Source of the DNA: Blasia pusilla
Taxonomy: Eukaryota; Marchantiophyta; Marchantiopsida; Blasiales
Assembly: GCA_050084515.1 (NCBI GenBank)
Contig: CM114274.1
Location: 20,708,001-20,772,000, forward strand
DNA: 64,000 bases
Direction of reading: 5' to 3'
In this document: piece after piece, positions 23,090-34,053 of the stretch
Numbering within the stretch: the stretch's first letter is position 1
How the letters are laid out: each line of letters opens with the position of its first letter
Translations under genes and position numbers: made by a program
Notes under the pieces: generated by a model
What the model saw: the letters and a program-made list of their open reading frames with translations, nothing else
The model's database searches: none
Told to the model about the DNA's origin: nothing

Positions 23090-24200
23090 TCAACTCTTCG
23101 GAAGAGTGAGATTCTTCACACTCAACCACACTTGTTCTCCAACTTGGAATCGTACTTGGCGCCGACTCTTGTTAGTATGCTTAACGTACCTCATTTGAGC
23201 CTTTGCAAGACTTCGCCTCGCGCTCTCTTCTCGTTCTCGCATCTCTACCAACAAATTTTCTGCCGCCGCTTGTCGTGTTCGTGCCAATGTAGTACCCTTC
23301 GAAGGGCTAGATCAAGAGGCCCTTCGGCTCTCGTCCATTTGCCAGGAGAAACGGAGATTCTCTGTTGCGAGAATCTTGGTCGAGTTTAGTGAGATTCCGC
23401 CATGCTCACCACTGACCCAATCGCGTTGATCAAAGGCGACATAATTCCTCAATCTTGATTCACGATAGAGTTTACCTTTTCACCGGTCATCCATCCGTGT
23501 GGGTGGAAAGCCGTCTTCAAACTCAGCTTGGTCTTAAACCTTCGAACAAGTGCTTCGAAAGCACCGGTAAACTTTGGATCCCGATCTGAAACAATGCTCC
23601 TGGGCAAACCATGGGCACGCCACCAGCTATCGAAGAATAGTTGCGCCGTCGTATACGCCGTTGCGGAATCCATAGTCGGCACGAATCTCGCCAACTTGCT
23701 AAACCGATCAACAATCACAAGTATAGCGTTGTATCCCCAGATTCGGAAGACTCGTGATGAAATCCATACTCACACTTTGCAAGGGTCCTTCGGGATCGGC
23801 AAGGGATGCATCAAGCCTTGTTTCTTATCATAAGAGACTCTATTCGCTAAGGTGTCACACAGTCTTCACATATTGAGCAACATCCTCCTTCATGTTAGGC
23901 CAAAAGAACCGCTTTGAAAGAAACGGCTAGCGAGATTTCTCTCCTTTATGTCTGCCAGGGTCCGTCGTGACATTCTCGCTAACGCCTTGGTTCGATTGCG
24001 CCTTGCCCTACATAGATCCTACTCTTGTTTGAACCTTAGTAAACCGTGCCTCAAACTTATGTTGGCCACCTTCTCACCTTGCTTCAACTTCCTCGGTATT
24101 CCCCTCGCTTGAGCATCCTTCATATATCCTTCACGAATCCTTCTCTCCAGATCTGTTTCCTTAGGGAACATTGCTCTCAAGACTGTGGTCGTCGATGGCA
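23090..24200 (-). pseudogene. Gypsy integrase
   Basis: Minus-strand landmarks: IVDRFSKLARFVPT (first catalytic Asp region), IVSDRDPKFTGAFEAL (second catalytic Asp), then the C-terminal RRQVRFQVGEQVWLS block. Split into at least three frames, so no full enzyme can be made. It would insert element DNA into the chromosome. The core between 23718 and 24019 is the most disturbed part. Confidence 0.85.
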
Positions 24201-24249
24201 TGTGTTCCTCCTTGCGACTTAACGATCTGGAATCACATTATCTTTACCT

Positions 24250-24531
24250 GGCTTGTGGATCAACTCTACATCCATCGGCGCCAAGGTATCATGCCACCGC
24301 AGATTGTTTCGGTGTCACTCGATCCTGGGTCTCAAATTACTTGAGTGATATATTATCTGTGAATACTCGAGTCTGTGGAGCCCTAGATAATGCCGCCACT
24401 TCCTCAAGCAATGTACCACCGCGAACAACTCTTTCTCGTGAGTAGGCCATCTCCTTTCGTGTCGCTAAGCTTCCTGCTCTCATATGCCACCGATCTCCTT
24501 CTTGCACCAACATTCCGCAATCGCGAAATCA
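24250..24531 (-). pseudogene. Gypsy RNase H
   Basis: Degraded but recognisable: AYESRKLSDT, then a frame-shifted stretch matching the THEKELFAV region, and RVFTDNISLK as the TDH/TDN box. It would remove RNA from the RNA/DNA hybrid during reverse transcription. Confidence 0.75.
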
Positions 24532-25870
24532 CTAGCATCGGTATGCACTTGAACGGTTTGTCAAACTCGGCAGCTTTAACATGGTTCTGCGATAGAATCG
24601 CTTCACTCGGTTGAATGCCTCATTAACTTCCCGGGTCCAAGTCGTGTTGGCAAACTTTGCCGTCCAATCCGTGAGAGGTCTCACAATTCCCAAAAAGTTT
24701 TTCACATAAGTACGATAAAATTGCACCGCACCTATGAACCTCCTCATCCCCTTTACAGTGGATGGGGGTTCCCACTCGGAAATCGCCTTCACCTTTTCCA
24801 TGTCTGGACTGACGCCATCTGCACTGACCACGTGACCCAAGAATTTGATCTTACTCAAACCAAATTCGCTCTTACTCAAACCAAATTCGCTCTTCTCTAC
24901 ATTCGCATACATCTGATTTGCCCTTAGCTTAGACAAGACCGCTCTCACATGTCGAACGTGCTCCTCTAGTGACTTCGAATAGATAAGTATATCATCGATA
25001 TAGATGATAACATACTCATCCATTTCCTTGTGAAAAATGGAGTTCATCAATGTGGTGAACGTCGGAGGCGCGTTACATAGACCGAAAGGCATCACTACAA
25101 ACTCAAAGGAACCGTATCTCGTCACGCAGTCTTCTCCACATCGCCTCGGCAATCCGAATCGATAATATCCGACTTCAAGTCAATCCCCTACTGAAATATC
25201 TCGCGCTGCCCGACCTATCAAAGAGATCATCTATCCTTGGAAGAGGATAATTATTCCAAACCGTCACTTTTTGAGGCACGGTAATCAACACACTGACCTC
25301 ATCTTTCCATCCTTCTTCTTTACAAAGAGAACAGGTGCTCCATAAGGTGACTTGCTAGTCCTAATGTAACCCTTTTCCAAGAGCTCACTTAATGCTTTTT
25401 CAACTCAAGAAGTTCCTCCGATTCAACCTATATGGTGCTTTTGAAGGCGGTTGGGAACCGGGTATGATCTCTATCTTATGATCTACGGCTCTATGCGGCG
25501 GCAATTCAGTCGGAAGCTCATTTGTCAAGACATCCTCAAACTCCTTGACCACTTCCTGGAGTGGTTCTGGGATTCCCCTTGAGGCAGCGTCCTGATCTCT
25601 GGGTATACTGCTTGTAGCCTCCTCCACTTGTCTCATCAAGTAGAGAAATCCATCCTCCAACTCAGTCATGCTCCTCCTTGTGATCGAGTTCACCAGCTCC
25701 ATCTTCGCTGGAACCTCACGGACCAACCGCACCTGTAACCGTTTGCCTTTTAGCAAGACGCTCAACCTCAATGGTCGGCGTCTTAACTCCACCTCATACG
25801 CATCTTGGAATGTATTCCCCAAAATTCCGTCAATGCCGTCCATTTCGCATACAGTGAAATTCTCCTTCAA
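24532..25870 (-). pseudogene. Gypsy reverse transcriptase
   Basis: The best part (24532-25152) has FVVMPFGLCNAPPTF, YIDDILIYS (catalytic box at 24990-25001) and IKFLGHVVSADGV. The N-terminal entry region with LPPHRAVDHKIEI lies at 25400-25560 in another frame; 25153-25400 is frame-broken. A 21-bp tandem duplication near 24854-24897 repeats KSEFGLS, adding seven residues just before the FLGH block. Confidence 0.88.
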
Positions 25871-26165
25871 CTCGAATACCCCGCATCCTCTTTGTCAAAC
25901 CCAAGACCAAATCAGAAGTCCGATGAGACTTGCCTCCTGCAAATCCCACTCGAATGGGCTCGTCCGCCTTAGAGGTAGACAACCCCAGTTCCTTCACGAT
26001 TCTCGGGCTTAGGAAGGAGTGCGAAGCACCTGTATCCACGAGCAACAACACATCGCGATCAGCAATCTTGGATCTTAGGTACACCAAATTGTGCGTCCTC
26101 TTGGTGACTTGAAGGGACGTCTCCATATCGCCCGCCAACAGATGCTTAGCAGCAAACGCAATCAT
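25830..26165 (-). pseudogene. Gypsy aspartic protease
   Basis: Contains DVLLLVDTGASHSFLS with the catalytic DTGAS triad, preceded by a short linker from the zinc knuckle. It would process the gag-pol polyprotein. The frame shifts near 25880 before the next segment. Confidence 0.85.
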
Positions 26166-27224
26166 ACTCCCATTACTAACCTTTGGTTTCGAACACCCTT
26201 TCGACAGGTGCCCCGGTTCGCCACAGTTGTAGCATACGACCTTGCCGTTCCCTGTCTTGAGTGTTGTCCTCCTTTCGGCTTCGCATGAAGTTCCACTCGT
26301 TTTGCTGCCGGGGCAAACGACTCTCCTGGTTCGTGCTTGCCCCCACTCCAGCCTCTTTTGAACGCCTCCTTATTTTTCGACTTCTTCGAAAAAACTTTTG
26401 ACTCGAAGGGTTTCTGGGTTTGGACCTCATCGTCCCCAATCCGCTCCGCTAGCTTCAGAAGGTCCGCGCAGGTCTCTGGCAACGTCGGCATTCGGTAAAG
26501 GGCCTTCTCAACGCTCGGCTTGAGTCCACTAATGAAGATAGCCTTCTTCGCGTGCTCATCCATCTTCGGACTAGAAGTCAATTTCACACTAAACTCCCTC
26601 ACATACGCGCTTAAGGAACCACTCTGCCGCATCCGCACGCATTCCACCGTGTCACGCAACCCTTGGTACTCCGGAGTGAACCGATCCCCAATCAACTCCT
26701 TGAACTCCTCCCAACTCAGAGGTGACTCACCGCCCAGATATTCCTCTCGTTGAGCGGTCCACCATTGTAGAGCATGATCCTTCAGGAAAGTAACGGCTAC
26801 CGTCACCTTGTCCGCTTTCAGCGACCTTCGCGCTTTGAATCTGATTCAGCTCGTAAGGAAATCCTTCACTTTCGCGGCGCCCACTCCGATAAATGGCGTG
26901 GCGGGTTCGTCTTGCTTGAGCTTTTTCCCTTTTCGGGTTTGAGTGGCCTCTAACTCGGCAATCCGCTTGCTTTCTTTGGGACATCTGCTCCACCAACACC
27001 TTCAACAAGTCCAACGCCGGCTTGACTCGTCCTTTTCCGAGCTTGGGCCCACGGCCCCGCGGAAGGAGTCGCCACAGGGCGTCCTCACGATCGGCGTTCG
27101 GCTCTTGGAGTCTCGACTCCTCTATACCTTCACGGTCCGGCATTGGTTCCTCTCTCGGTTCACGCCGCTTGATTCGGCGCTTCTTGGGTTGTTCTCCTCG
27201 ATCGCCATCTCCAAGCCAACTCAC
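26166..27224 (-). pseudogene. Gypsy gag with CCHC zinc knuckle
   Basis: The capsid core has FLKDHALQWWTAQRE and FKELIGDRFTPEYQ, typical of retrotransposon gag. A CX2CX4HX4C knuckle (CYNCGEPGHLSKGC) is read at 26193-26234 in a frame shifted from the upstream core. The N-terminal part (26727-27224) is Arg/Glu-rich. One to two frameshifts prevent a single product. Confidence 0.85.
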
Positions 27225-27346
27225 TCAGAGATCTCCTCCTCGTTTCTTGCGTCCCTCCTCGAAAGTGTCCGAGTCTAGCCGCTACCTTGAAATTTCCCAG
27301 CGTCCAACCGATCCCACGACCCCAAGTTCTCGCTCACCAAGGATAA

Positions 27347-27357
27347 GCTCGATACCA
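27347..27357 (-). other. Primer-binding site of the Gypsy element
   Basis: The minus strand reads TGGTATCGAGC two bases inside the 5' LTR. This matches the usual initiator-methionine tRNA complement TGGTATCAGAGC with one base missing. Confidence 0.8.
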
Positions 27358-27359
27358 CT

Positions 27360-28354
27360 TGTCGCGCCCCTACTCTCCTTGAACGTCAATCTTTAGTGTT
27401 GCGGAAGCGTCGTTGATGGGTCACGAACTCATCGCCGATCGCACCCAAACACGCACTCGTTAGTCGAGGTTTGGCCAACCGGCGTTCAACCCACCGAGTC
27501 CTAAACTCGGCGTCTCCTCAAGCTCGGCCTTCCTTAGTTCCTAGCTCCCAACACATGGCAAGTCCTTCAAGACTTGGAACAGACTTCTGGTTAGTCCGGG
27601 GATCGAAACGGCACTTACACGCCTAGCGATCCCAACTGTTCAACGGTCCTCGTGTGAGTTCCGAACCGAGACCCAAGTAATTGAGTCGCGGCGTGAAATC
27701 CAAGAGGGATGTCTAAAATCGCCTCAATGGACTTGGTGCAAGTTTTCCAACCCAACGCCCAAACTCGCGTTCCGTTCCATGCCCTTGAGCCGCCCCGCGG
27801 CGCCCAAAGTGGGGTTTGGGTTCCAAGCACTCTCGGAGACCTTCCCCCTTATTAGTACTTCTGGGGTTCTCCAATAACCCCTCCCCTTTGGGAAAAGAGG
27901 TTCGGGCCCTTCATTGTGGCCCTCAACCCGACTCCACTTACAATCGTTTTCGGGTCGTATCTCGGCCGTTGCTTATGCGTTTGCAACGATCTTTGGTGCG
28001 TTTGAACCAGCTTTCCATAAGCTTTCCAACGCACTCTTATTTGCTTCAAACGCATCTCGGCGCTAAAAGTTATGGCCATAAATACAGTCGGAAACTCTCA
28101 AACGCAAGTGGCGTTCCAAATCCGGATCTTTCCTTTGGCAACCCACTTCCTAGACTCGACTTCTTTCAAGTCTCATTCCGCGTTTGGTCCAGGTTTCTGA
28201 GTTGCGACCATCACATCTGAAACGCGACTTCTCGCTCGCGTCTCGTCTCTTGTCTCCTCTTTGAGACAACTCCAACGCGCAAACCATCTTAGCGTGAGCC
28301 CGCTAATGTTCCGATGTTCCGCTTGGCACTTGTTTGGTCATGAGGGTCGCGACA
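27360..28354 (-). repeat. 5' LTR of the Gypsy chromovirus
   Basis: 995 bp, starting TGTCGCGACCCTCATGACC and ending GCGCGACA on the minus strand. It is almost identical to the other LTR. It would carry the element promoter. Confidence 0.95.
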
Positions 28355-28359
28355 AGAAC
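28355..28359 (+). other. Target-site duplication, right of Gypsy element
   Basis: AGAAC repeats the bases on the left side. Joining the two flanks restores a sequence parallel to copy B (GGCCACAACGCC at the same place). Confidence 0.95.
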
Positions 28360-28796
28360 GCCTCGAGAATTCCACTTTTCTGATTGTGGACAATGGAGTA
28401 CGTCCGCAAAATTCAGTCTGACGAGGATATTGTGAAGCTGAAACAATCGGCAGCGACAGCATCCTACGTCGACAGCTTCCCTCCATTCTATGTTCAGCCT
28501 TATGATGAACATGGAACCCAAGCGCTGGTGACGGAGGAGGACTTGGAGGCACTCGACACATTCGGGAGGATGAGAGAGGAGGAATTCACAAGGGCGATTG
28601 AGGGGACAGAATTCAGCTGGATGCGGAACCTGTATTTCTTCATCGGGGATGGAAACCACAGGTTCATGGCGTGGACCGAGTTTGCAGAGAGGCGCCAAAA
28701 TTCATTGGAGGCGCATTTTTGCGTGACGGCAGTCGTGCTACATCCATACCCTCATCACACGGCGACGGTGGAGATCTCCATCCATGCCATGAACAC
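28360..28796 (+). pseudogene. Cargo gene copy A, exon 2: ParB-like segment
   Basis: After an early in-frame TGA near 28380 the frame stays open and encodes YVQPYDEHGTQALVTEEDL, then MRNLYFFIGDGNHRFMAW and LEAHFCVTAVVLHPYPHH. The DGNHR box at 28648-28662 resembles the G-x-H/R-R box of ParB/sulfiredoxin-like proteins and is followed by a strand-rich segment, as in that fold. The exon ends at AACAC|GTAAGT. The family call rests on one motif and its context; profile comparison would decide it. Confidence 0.55.
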
Positions 28797-29568
28797 GTAA
28801 GTTTCTTCTTCCTTTATTTTGATTGCTGCAAACTGTCGGACTCCGACGAGTTGTTTAACTAGTGGTAACAAAACTCGTCGAAGTCCGACGAGTTGCTTGA
28901 CTGGCCGCTATTTTTTGGATGTTTTTGGCCGAAAGCAACTCGTCGGAGTTCGACAAGTTGCTTGAGTGGCCGCTGCTTTTAGGATTTTTTTGGCCTAAAG
29001 CAACTTGTCGGAGTCCCACGAGTTGCTTGATTGGCCGCTATTTTTAGGATGTTTTTGGCCAAAAGCAACTCGTCCGAGTCCGACGAGTTGCTCAACTGGC
29101 CACTGTTTTAGGATGTTTTTGGCTGAAAGCAACTCGTCGGAGTCCGATGAGTTGCTCGACTGGCCGTTGTTTTTAGGATGTTTTTGGCCGAAAGCAACTC
29201 GTCGGACTCCGACGGGTTGCATTCGCCGGCACGGGAAGGTGATTGGAGTAGGGGAGCTTGATTTTTGGTGTCAATGTGCAACTTTACTTGAAAGTGCGCA
29301 ACCTGTCGGACTCCGAAGGGTTGATATGTTAACTTTTTCCGCGGAAACCACTCTCTGAATACAAATCATCTGACAACCTGTCAGAGTCCGACAGGTTGTA
29401 ACCAGGCAATCACAAATTTGAATGCAATCCGTCGGACTCTAATGGGTTGCAATATTTAGCTCTTAACTACCATTTCGACCCTGAGTTGTAGCAACCTGTC
29501 ACAGTCCGACGGTTTGCAGGAACCCATGTAGCTTGCAAAAATTCTTATAGTGTGTTTGGATGTGCAAG
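28797..29568 (+). repeat. Intron with 65-bp palindrome minisatellite, copy A
   Basis: Five units start at 28935, 29000, 29065, 29129 and 29194. Each has a GCAACTCGTCGG / CCGACGAGTTGC palindrome followed by filler close to TGGCCGCTGTTTTTAGGATG. Looser palindromes with GCAACCTGTCGG and CAATCCGTCGG half-sites follow to 29520. The array fills the intron between the ParB-like exon and exon 3. Confidence 0.9.
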
Positions 29569-31615
29569 ATTGTATCCGAGGGGAACGTCATCCACCACTA
29601 GATCCAGGATTGCGACCAAGTGAAGAAAGTGCTAACGACGCACCGAGTAGAGTACAAGGGGTTCTTGGGCGACGCTCTTGTAAATGAGATGGTGGCGAAG
29701 GGGGCTCAAATAAAAAAAAAGACTTGGAAAAATACATTTATTTCCCAAGATGCAATCGTGACAATCCTTTGCTGGTCAAAGATACAGGCCGCCAAGAAGA
29801 GCGCTTCATTGGAGCTGGAGTGGAGGGAGAACGTGTCTGCGTCTGAGCGTGCTAAGTTCATCCAAGTTGTAGTATCTACGACTACGAAGTACACTACAAG
29901 CAAGATGCAGTGCCACATCGCCATTCTCAACCCCGAACTTGGCCCCGATTTCTACAAGGAGCTGAAGGCGATAATCAAGGGCTAGCGGAAGAGGGATGAA
30001 GATTAGCAAGGTCAGATTGAGGAGAAAGTGTCTATCAACCGCGTCCATTGATTTGCCTTGTCTGGACTTTCAGAATTTAGGAGAATCTTACTCATGAAAA
30101 TCAGTCTCGAGGGCACAGAGGCCCAAAAGAGGGCAACACACCATCCTTCGGGTATCTCTGATCTAGTAATCTCCCACTGGCTCCGTGAATGGTCATTCAG
30201 GGATGCGTTGCGGCTTCTTGGGAAGTCCATGTCCGTGGGTCTCCAAGCGGAGCTGAAAAAAATAGAGCCAGTTTCGGAGGAAGCAAACCTGGAGAGTGCT
30301 TGAAGATTTTGAACTCTGGCTAGATGACATGCGGAACAAGCCCATAAAAACCCAGGCTTCAAGACGATGTTCAAGGATCACATCCTCCCTCAGGCAGACC
30401 TTGATGAAGAAATAGAGGCGAAGAAAAGGGATTTCGCAAAGAAAAAGCAAGATCTTTAGGAGCAAGCGACCGATGCATCTCGACTAAGAGCTGCCCAACG
30501 CATGGTGTTCAGGTACCTCGTCCATTGTAAGAATGCAAGTACATGGCGAAAAATACCGGCAACCTACAAATTGTGGGCTTCTCCGGCTGATGGAGAGACA
30601 TTTTCCATGTACGACATGGAGATGGCTCAAAGCATGTCCCGTTAGGAGGTGGAGAATTGCCCGATCTCGCTGGACTTCAACGACCATGAGGACATAACGG
30701 AGAAAAATCTACGCCTGCTCTATGATGCAGTGGCCACAGGTAAGGACGACATCCCCAATTTCGTGCAGCCTGAAGACTTTTTCGATGGAGATGCGGAGGA
30801 GCAAGCCCTCAAAACAGCGGAGTTGGTGTCCAAGGTCATCACCGCCAAGGACAAATCTATAACGGGTCTCAAATCCAAGGCGAGGGGATCGAAGAATTCT
30901 GAGGCCGAGTCTTCCCAAAAAGAGGCTTAGAATTCAAGGCGAGAGGCGGAATCGTCCAGGCGAGCGGGGAGAGAGGGTCGGACCAGGTCCTCCGCAAAAA
31001 AAACTCCACCAGAGTCTGAGGTAATAGAGACCCCAACAAGCCGACCGTAGACTCGGAAGAAGTGGAAGCGAGAGGCGCCAGGTTTGTCCCAGGGAGCAGA
31101 CCAGGATGTGGAATACACTCCATCATCCTTGGGAAGACATAGAGAAACAATGACCCGGACAAGCGTCATCATTCACTGACTGCACGAATCTTCTGGATGA
31201 GCTAAAAAGTTTCAGTTCCCAAGCGTCGACATCCGCCATCGACAAATTGACAACGCTGGGACGGAAGCTTCAACAAAACGGGCACGCTCCCTGGATGGTC
31301 CATGGGGAGGTTGAGGAGGTGGCGGTGGATCTCCTTGTCGATGACTTGCCCTTGGGGTTGGGCTTGTGGGACGAGAATCCGTCCAACGGTGTCCCAGACT
31401 GGAATGTCCCTCTTTCTTATGACGAGATCGCGCTCCTGTTTTCCTTTGCAGACGCTTATCTCAGTGATAGGGGTTGTTTCTTGGTTTTGACTGGAGGGAG
31501 CAAGGACGAGCTCTTCAACCTACAGTGCGTCAAGAGGTCGCTAAAGTGGAGGACGGTGCAATCGTGGATCATCAAGAACGAGTACCCACTCCAATCCGCA
31601 ACGAGTCAAATCCGG
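29569..31615 (+). pseudogene. Cargo gene copy A, exon 3: middle region and motif-IV-like segment
   Basis: Encodes a helical, charged region (VLTTHRVEYKGFLGDALVNE; later FRRILLMKISLEGTEAQKRA), a Lys/Glu/Ser-rich linker near 30880-31080, and a conserved C-terminal part with VDLLVDDLPLGLGLW, VPLSYDEIALLFSFADAYL and DRGCFLVLTGG. The last part has the layout of a methyltransferase motif IV: D-L-P-x-G in place of D-P-P-Y, then a helix, then a strand ending in Gly-Cys-Phe-Leu-Val. The frame is interrupted by roughly a dozen stops. The exon ends CCGG|GTAAGA. Confidence 0.5.
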
Positions 31616-32137
31616 GTAAGAACTCTAAATCCATATCCAAATTGTCTTGCTCCGATGGGTTGCATCTCTATATGCAACCTGTCAAATTGTTTGAGCTGGA
31701 GACTTTGGTGGTGCAATCCGTCTAAAAGCGACGGGTTGCAAATTTATCGCAAGTCTCCATTGGGTGAATGCAACCCGTCAGAACCGGACAGGTTGCAAGT
31801 GCTTATGCTTTTCCTTGTGTTTTTGGAATGATGCAACCCGTCTAAATGCGACGGATTGCTCTTAGCCAACCATGGGCTGCTCTAAGCCAGCAACGTGTTG
31901 CCTTCCGACGGGTTGCTCATGGCAAAAAAATCACTAACACTTGTGAAACAACCCGTCGGACTCCGACAGGTTGCTCCAATGTTAGGACTATAACTAAGTT
32001 CTCGGGGGTTAAGCGAAGTTCTTTGGGAACGAGTTGCACATTGTGTCACCATTCTGATAATATACCTTTCTTGTCGTTGCATACTGAAATTAGCCCTTTC
32101 TTGTTGCTGACATTTTTTCCAACCTGCTTCTTTACAG
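31616..32137 (+). repeat. Intron 3 of cargo gene copy A with palindromes
   Basis: Bounded by GTAAGA and TTTACAG. It holds about six palindromes between 31640 and 31980, including CAACCTGTCAAAT, GCAACCCGTCAGAA and CAACCCGTCGGACTCC types, with AGGCTGCTCT-like filler shared with copy B's intron. Confidence 0.8.
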
Positions 32138-32373
32138 ATGGACCATTCCTTTGTCTACTGTTTTGTAAGGCCCGAGCATAACTTCCAAGTGTTTCAGATC
32201 CTTGATCTAGTGGATCCATGCTTTGATGGGTACAGCTTAGATAGTTTATACAATTCCCCCCCCCCGAGAATTTACATGGAAAATGGTACCCCCTTACTTG
32301 GAGGAAGGGAAAAGTCGTCTCCGCTGATGCAAACGCTCATCGAGCTCTGCTCAAGGCTAGGTGACTTGGTGTT
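32138..32373 (+). pseudogene. Cargo gene copy A, exon 4 left fragment
   Basis: Encodes MDHSFVYCFVRPEHNFQVFQ, then DGYSLDSLYNSPPP and LMQTLIELCSRLGDLVF. A run of eight C near 32258-32265 sits at the same place as a longer C run that shifts the frame in copy B. The exon is cut by a solo LTR directly before the motif-I-like segment. Confidence 0.6.
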
Positions 32374-33538
32374 TGTGATACCCACAATTTTGTACTCTTG
32401 AAGAATATATCTTTTTATTCAACGAAGACTCTTATATATTATGATTTTGATTATGATTATTTATTATTATGAAGAAGAATGAGTGAATCATGAAGTTCCT
32501 GGGACAAGGCAGAGAGATGGAAGATCAAGGATTTGCCTTAGAGGAGAGGAAAACGCAATAACAAAGTCTCAAGAAGCTTAACGAAGCTTAACAAAGCTTA
32601 ACGTCACGAAGAAAAGAAGAAAGAAGTACTTCGCTCTTGTACGAAGCACGAAGCACTGGAAATAAGAACGAAGCATGGAGTACTTCGTCCTCATGAAGTC
32701 CAGCGAAGCGCAGCTAAGAAGGACTGTGATTTCAAGCGACACATGTTAGAACAGTTAGACTAGGAAAGAGCGCGACCCTTTGTATCAAATTGGTAGTTAG
32801 GACAGTTTTATATCGCGGATTCACAGGGATCGTAGGAAAAGCTAAGAGAACCATAGATCTAGGTAGTTAGAAATAGTGAAGAGCCACTAGCTTCATCAAG
32901 AACGTTTCAAACCTTAGGATCACTTCCACTCCAACAAATATTTAAGAAGCAAGGCAGAAGCCATAATCATCATTCTCTTACGAAGTCCTTATGTTGTAGG
33001 AATGGTCCGAGCAAGAGAGTAGTACCCTCTTGAGCTTGTATACACTTTGAAGCTTTCTCGTTCTTGATGGAGTAGTAAAGCAATCATTCATTCATTCTGA
33101 TGTGCGATGCTTATGTCTGAGTATTCTTTTTGGGTCTGCAGAATGAGAAGTGAATCAGGCGAACCTTTCTCATTAGTGAAAAAATCAACATGAGTTGTAG
33201 GAAATCTGTTTGACAGAGAGTAACCTGCCGAGACGAATTAAGTTCCGAAAGTAGGAGAACTTAGCTTTTGTGTTGAGGTCTCTGTGAGGTTTCTTGATGT
33301 CGAGAGGAAAATCTACCTAAACATGCTGTCAATTCCACTAGAGAGAATCGAGAAAAGATCCTTTGGTACTAAGAAAGATCAGAAGATATTGATAAGACAT
33401 TGAATATAACTCATTCACAGCTAAATACAATTATTACAACAAAATTGTAATTCCGAACTCTCTTTTCATCAAACAATGATCCTCTTGGGGATCGAACTTA
33501 TTAAAACGACTATAAACTAGAAACACTTGTACATTACA
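32374..33538 (+). mobile_element. Solo LTR in cargo gene copy A
   Basis: 1,165 bp beginning TGTGATACCCACAATTTTG and ending GTACATTACA, flanked by the 5-bp TSD GTGTT (32369-32373 and 33539-33543). Copy B shows the empty site. It belongs to the same family as the expanded LTR at 54675-58551, in the opposite orientation. It contains AAGCTTAACG-type and CGAAGCAC-type short repeats near 32570-32700. Confidence 0.92.
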
Positions 33539-33823
33539 GTGTTCCACTTAGTGGGTCTTTCAGGGGCGAGTATCAGAGGCGCCTGGCAAAGTGGCAGGAA
33601 CATTCTCTGCCTTGAGAGAAGGCAGGAACTGTTTGACCTTTGCAAAGAGGCAAAGGCAGATTACGACAGGCTAGTTGGGGTGTACAACTCTCCTCTGAAG
33701 CCAACAACTCCGGTTCCAGACCCACCATTGGTAGTGACACCATCGTCACTTCCCATGATTCCGAAAATCGGGAGGGCAAGGCCGACAGTAATTCTGGAAG
33801 AGCTCTCGGACAATGACGAGTGA
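33539..33823 (+). pseudogene. Cargo gene copy A, exon 4 right fragment: motif-I-like segment and acidic tail
   Basis: Continues with LVGLSGASIRGA, the position of the S-adenosylmethionine motif FxGxG in methyltransferases. The preceding Asp is His here but Asp in copy B. It continues ELFDLCKEAKADYDRLVG and a Pro-rich tail ending LSDNDE with TGA. In-frame-like acidic sequence (DDELEEFIE) continues downstream to 33909, so the TGA may be a later mutation. Confidence 0.5.
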
Positions 33824-34053
33824 GTTCAAAGAACTCAAGGATCCAGCTTGAGTGCAGCGTTTTGGAGTAGGGATTTATTTGATGACGAGCTAGAAGAATT
33901 CATAGAATAGATCAAATGTACAGTTCCGAGCTTCCTTCGGATGTAATAAAGGACAAGGTTTTTTCAAACGATGATGGTGTTTGTAAAAGTTTGTTGAATA
34001 TCTTTTTTGGTCTTATCGATTGTGATCGTCTATGTACTCTGATAGTTCATATT
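33824..34053 (+). other. 3' flank of cargo gene copy A
   Basis: Matches the 3' flanks at 45951-46180 and 46720-46850 (shared GTTTGTAAAAGTTTG and GTGATCGTCTATGTACTC). It ends in GTTCATATT, the target-site duplication of MULE copy B. Confidence 0.75.
34045..34053 (+). other. 9-bp target-site duplication, left of MULE copy B
   Basis: GTTCATATT. It repeats at 47810-47818 on the far side of the element. Nine bases is the standard TSD length of Mutator-like transposons. Confidence 0.85.

Larger units (their letters stand above)
21026..28354 (-). mobile_element. Complete Gypsy chromovirus with both LTRs
   Basis: Two nearly identical LTRs, TG...CA ends, a perfect 5-bp TSD, a primer-binding site and a polypurine tract define a 7,329-bp element read on the minus strand. 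Order: gag with zinc knuckle, protease, reverse transcriptase, RNase H, integrase, chromodomain. Reverse transcriptase before integrase plus a C-terminal chromodomain identifies a chromovirus, probably Tekay/Del-like from the LTR start. The internal frames are broken several times although the LTRs are almost identical, so it is either a recently inserted defective copy or the sequence has indel errors. Confidence 0.95.
20256..33823 (+). pseudogene. ParB-like/DNA methyltransferase-like cargo gene, copy A
   Basis: Four exons are inferred by comparison with copy B and by splice consensus: 20256-20891, 20990-28796 (holding the Gypsy insertion), 29569-31615 and 32138-33823 (holding a solo LTR). 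Domains in order: a charged coiled coil, a ParB-like segment with DGNHR, a long middle region, a motif-IV-like DLPLG, a motif-I-like segment and an acidic tail. The order motif IV then motif I is that of beta-class amino-methyltransferases. Many stops and two insertions make it non-functional. If intact, the protein might bind DNA through the ParB-like part and methylate adenine or cytosine amino groups, or act as an inactive binding protein. The function is inferred. Confidence 0.55.
15424..34053. mobile_element. MULE copy A, older composite element; resumes at 47810-47915
   Basis: It holds a minus-strand transposase (15424-19053), a shared promoter region (19054-20237) and a plus-strand ParB/methyltransferase-like gene (20256-33823). 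The same order and orientation recur in copy B. The left end, including the SWIM finger, is missing. The gene is interrupted by a Gypsy element and a solo LTR, and its 3' flank is interrupted by copy B with a 9-bp TSD. Removing copy B rejoins the tail at 47810-47915, which aligns with copy B's own 3' flank near 46180-46290. Confidence 0.8.
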
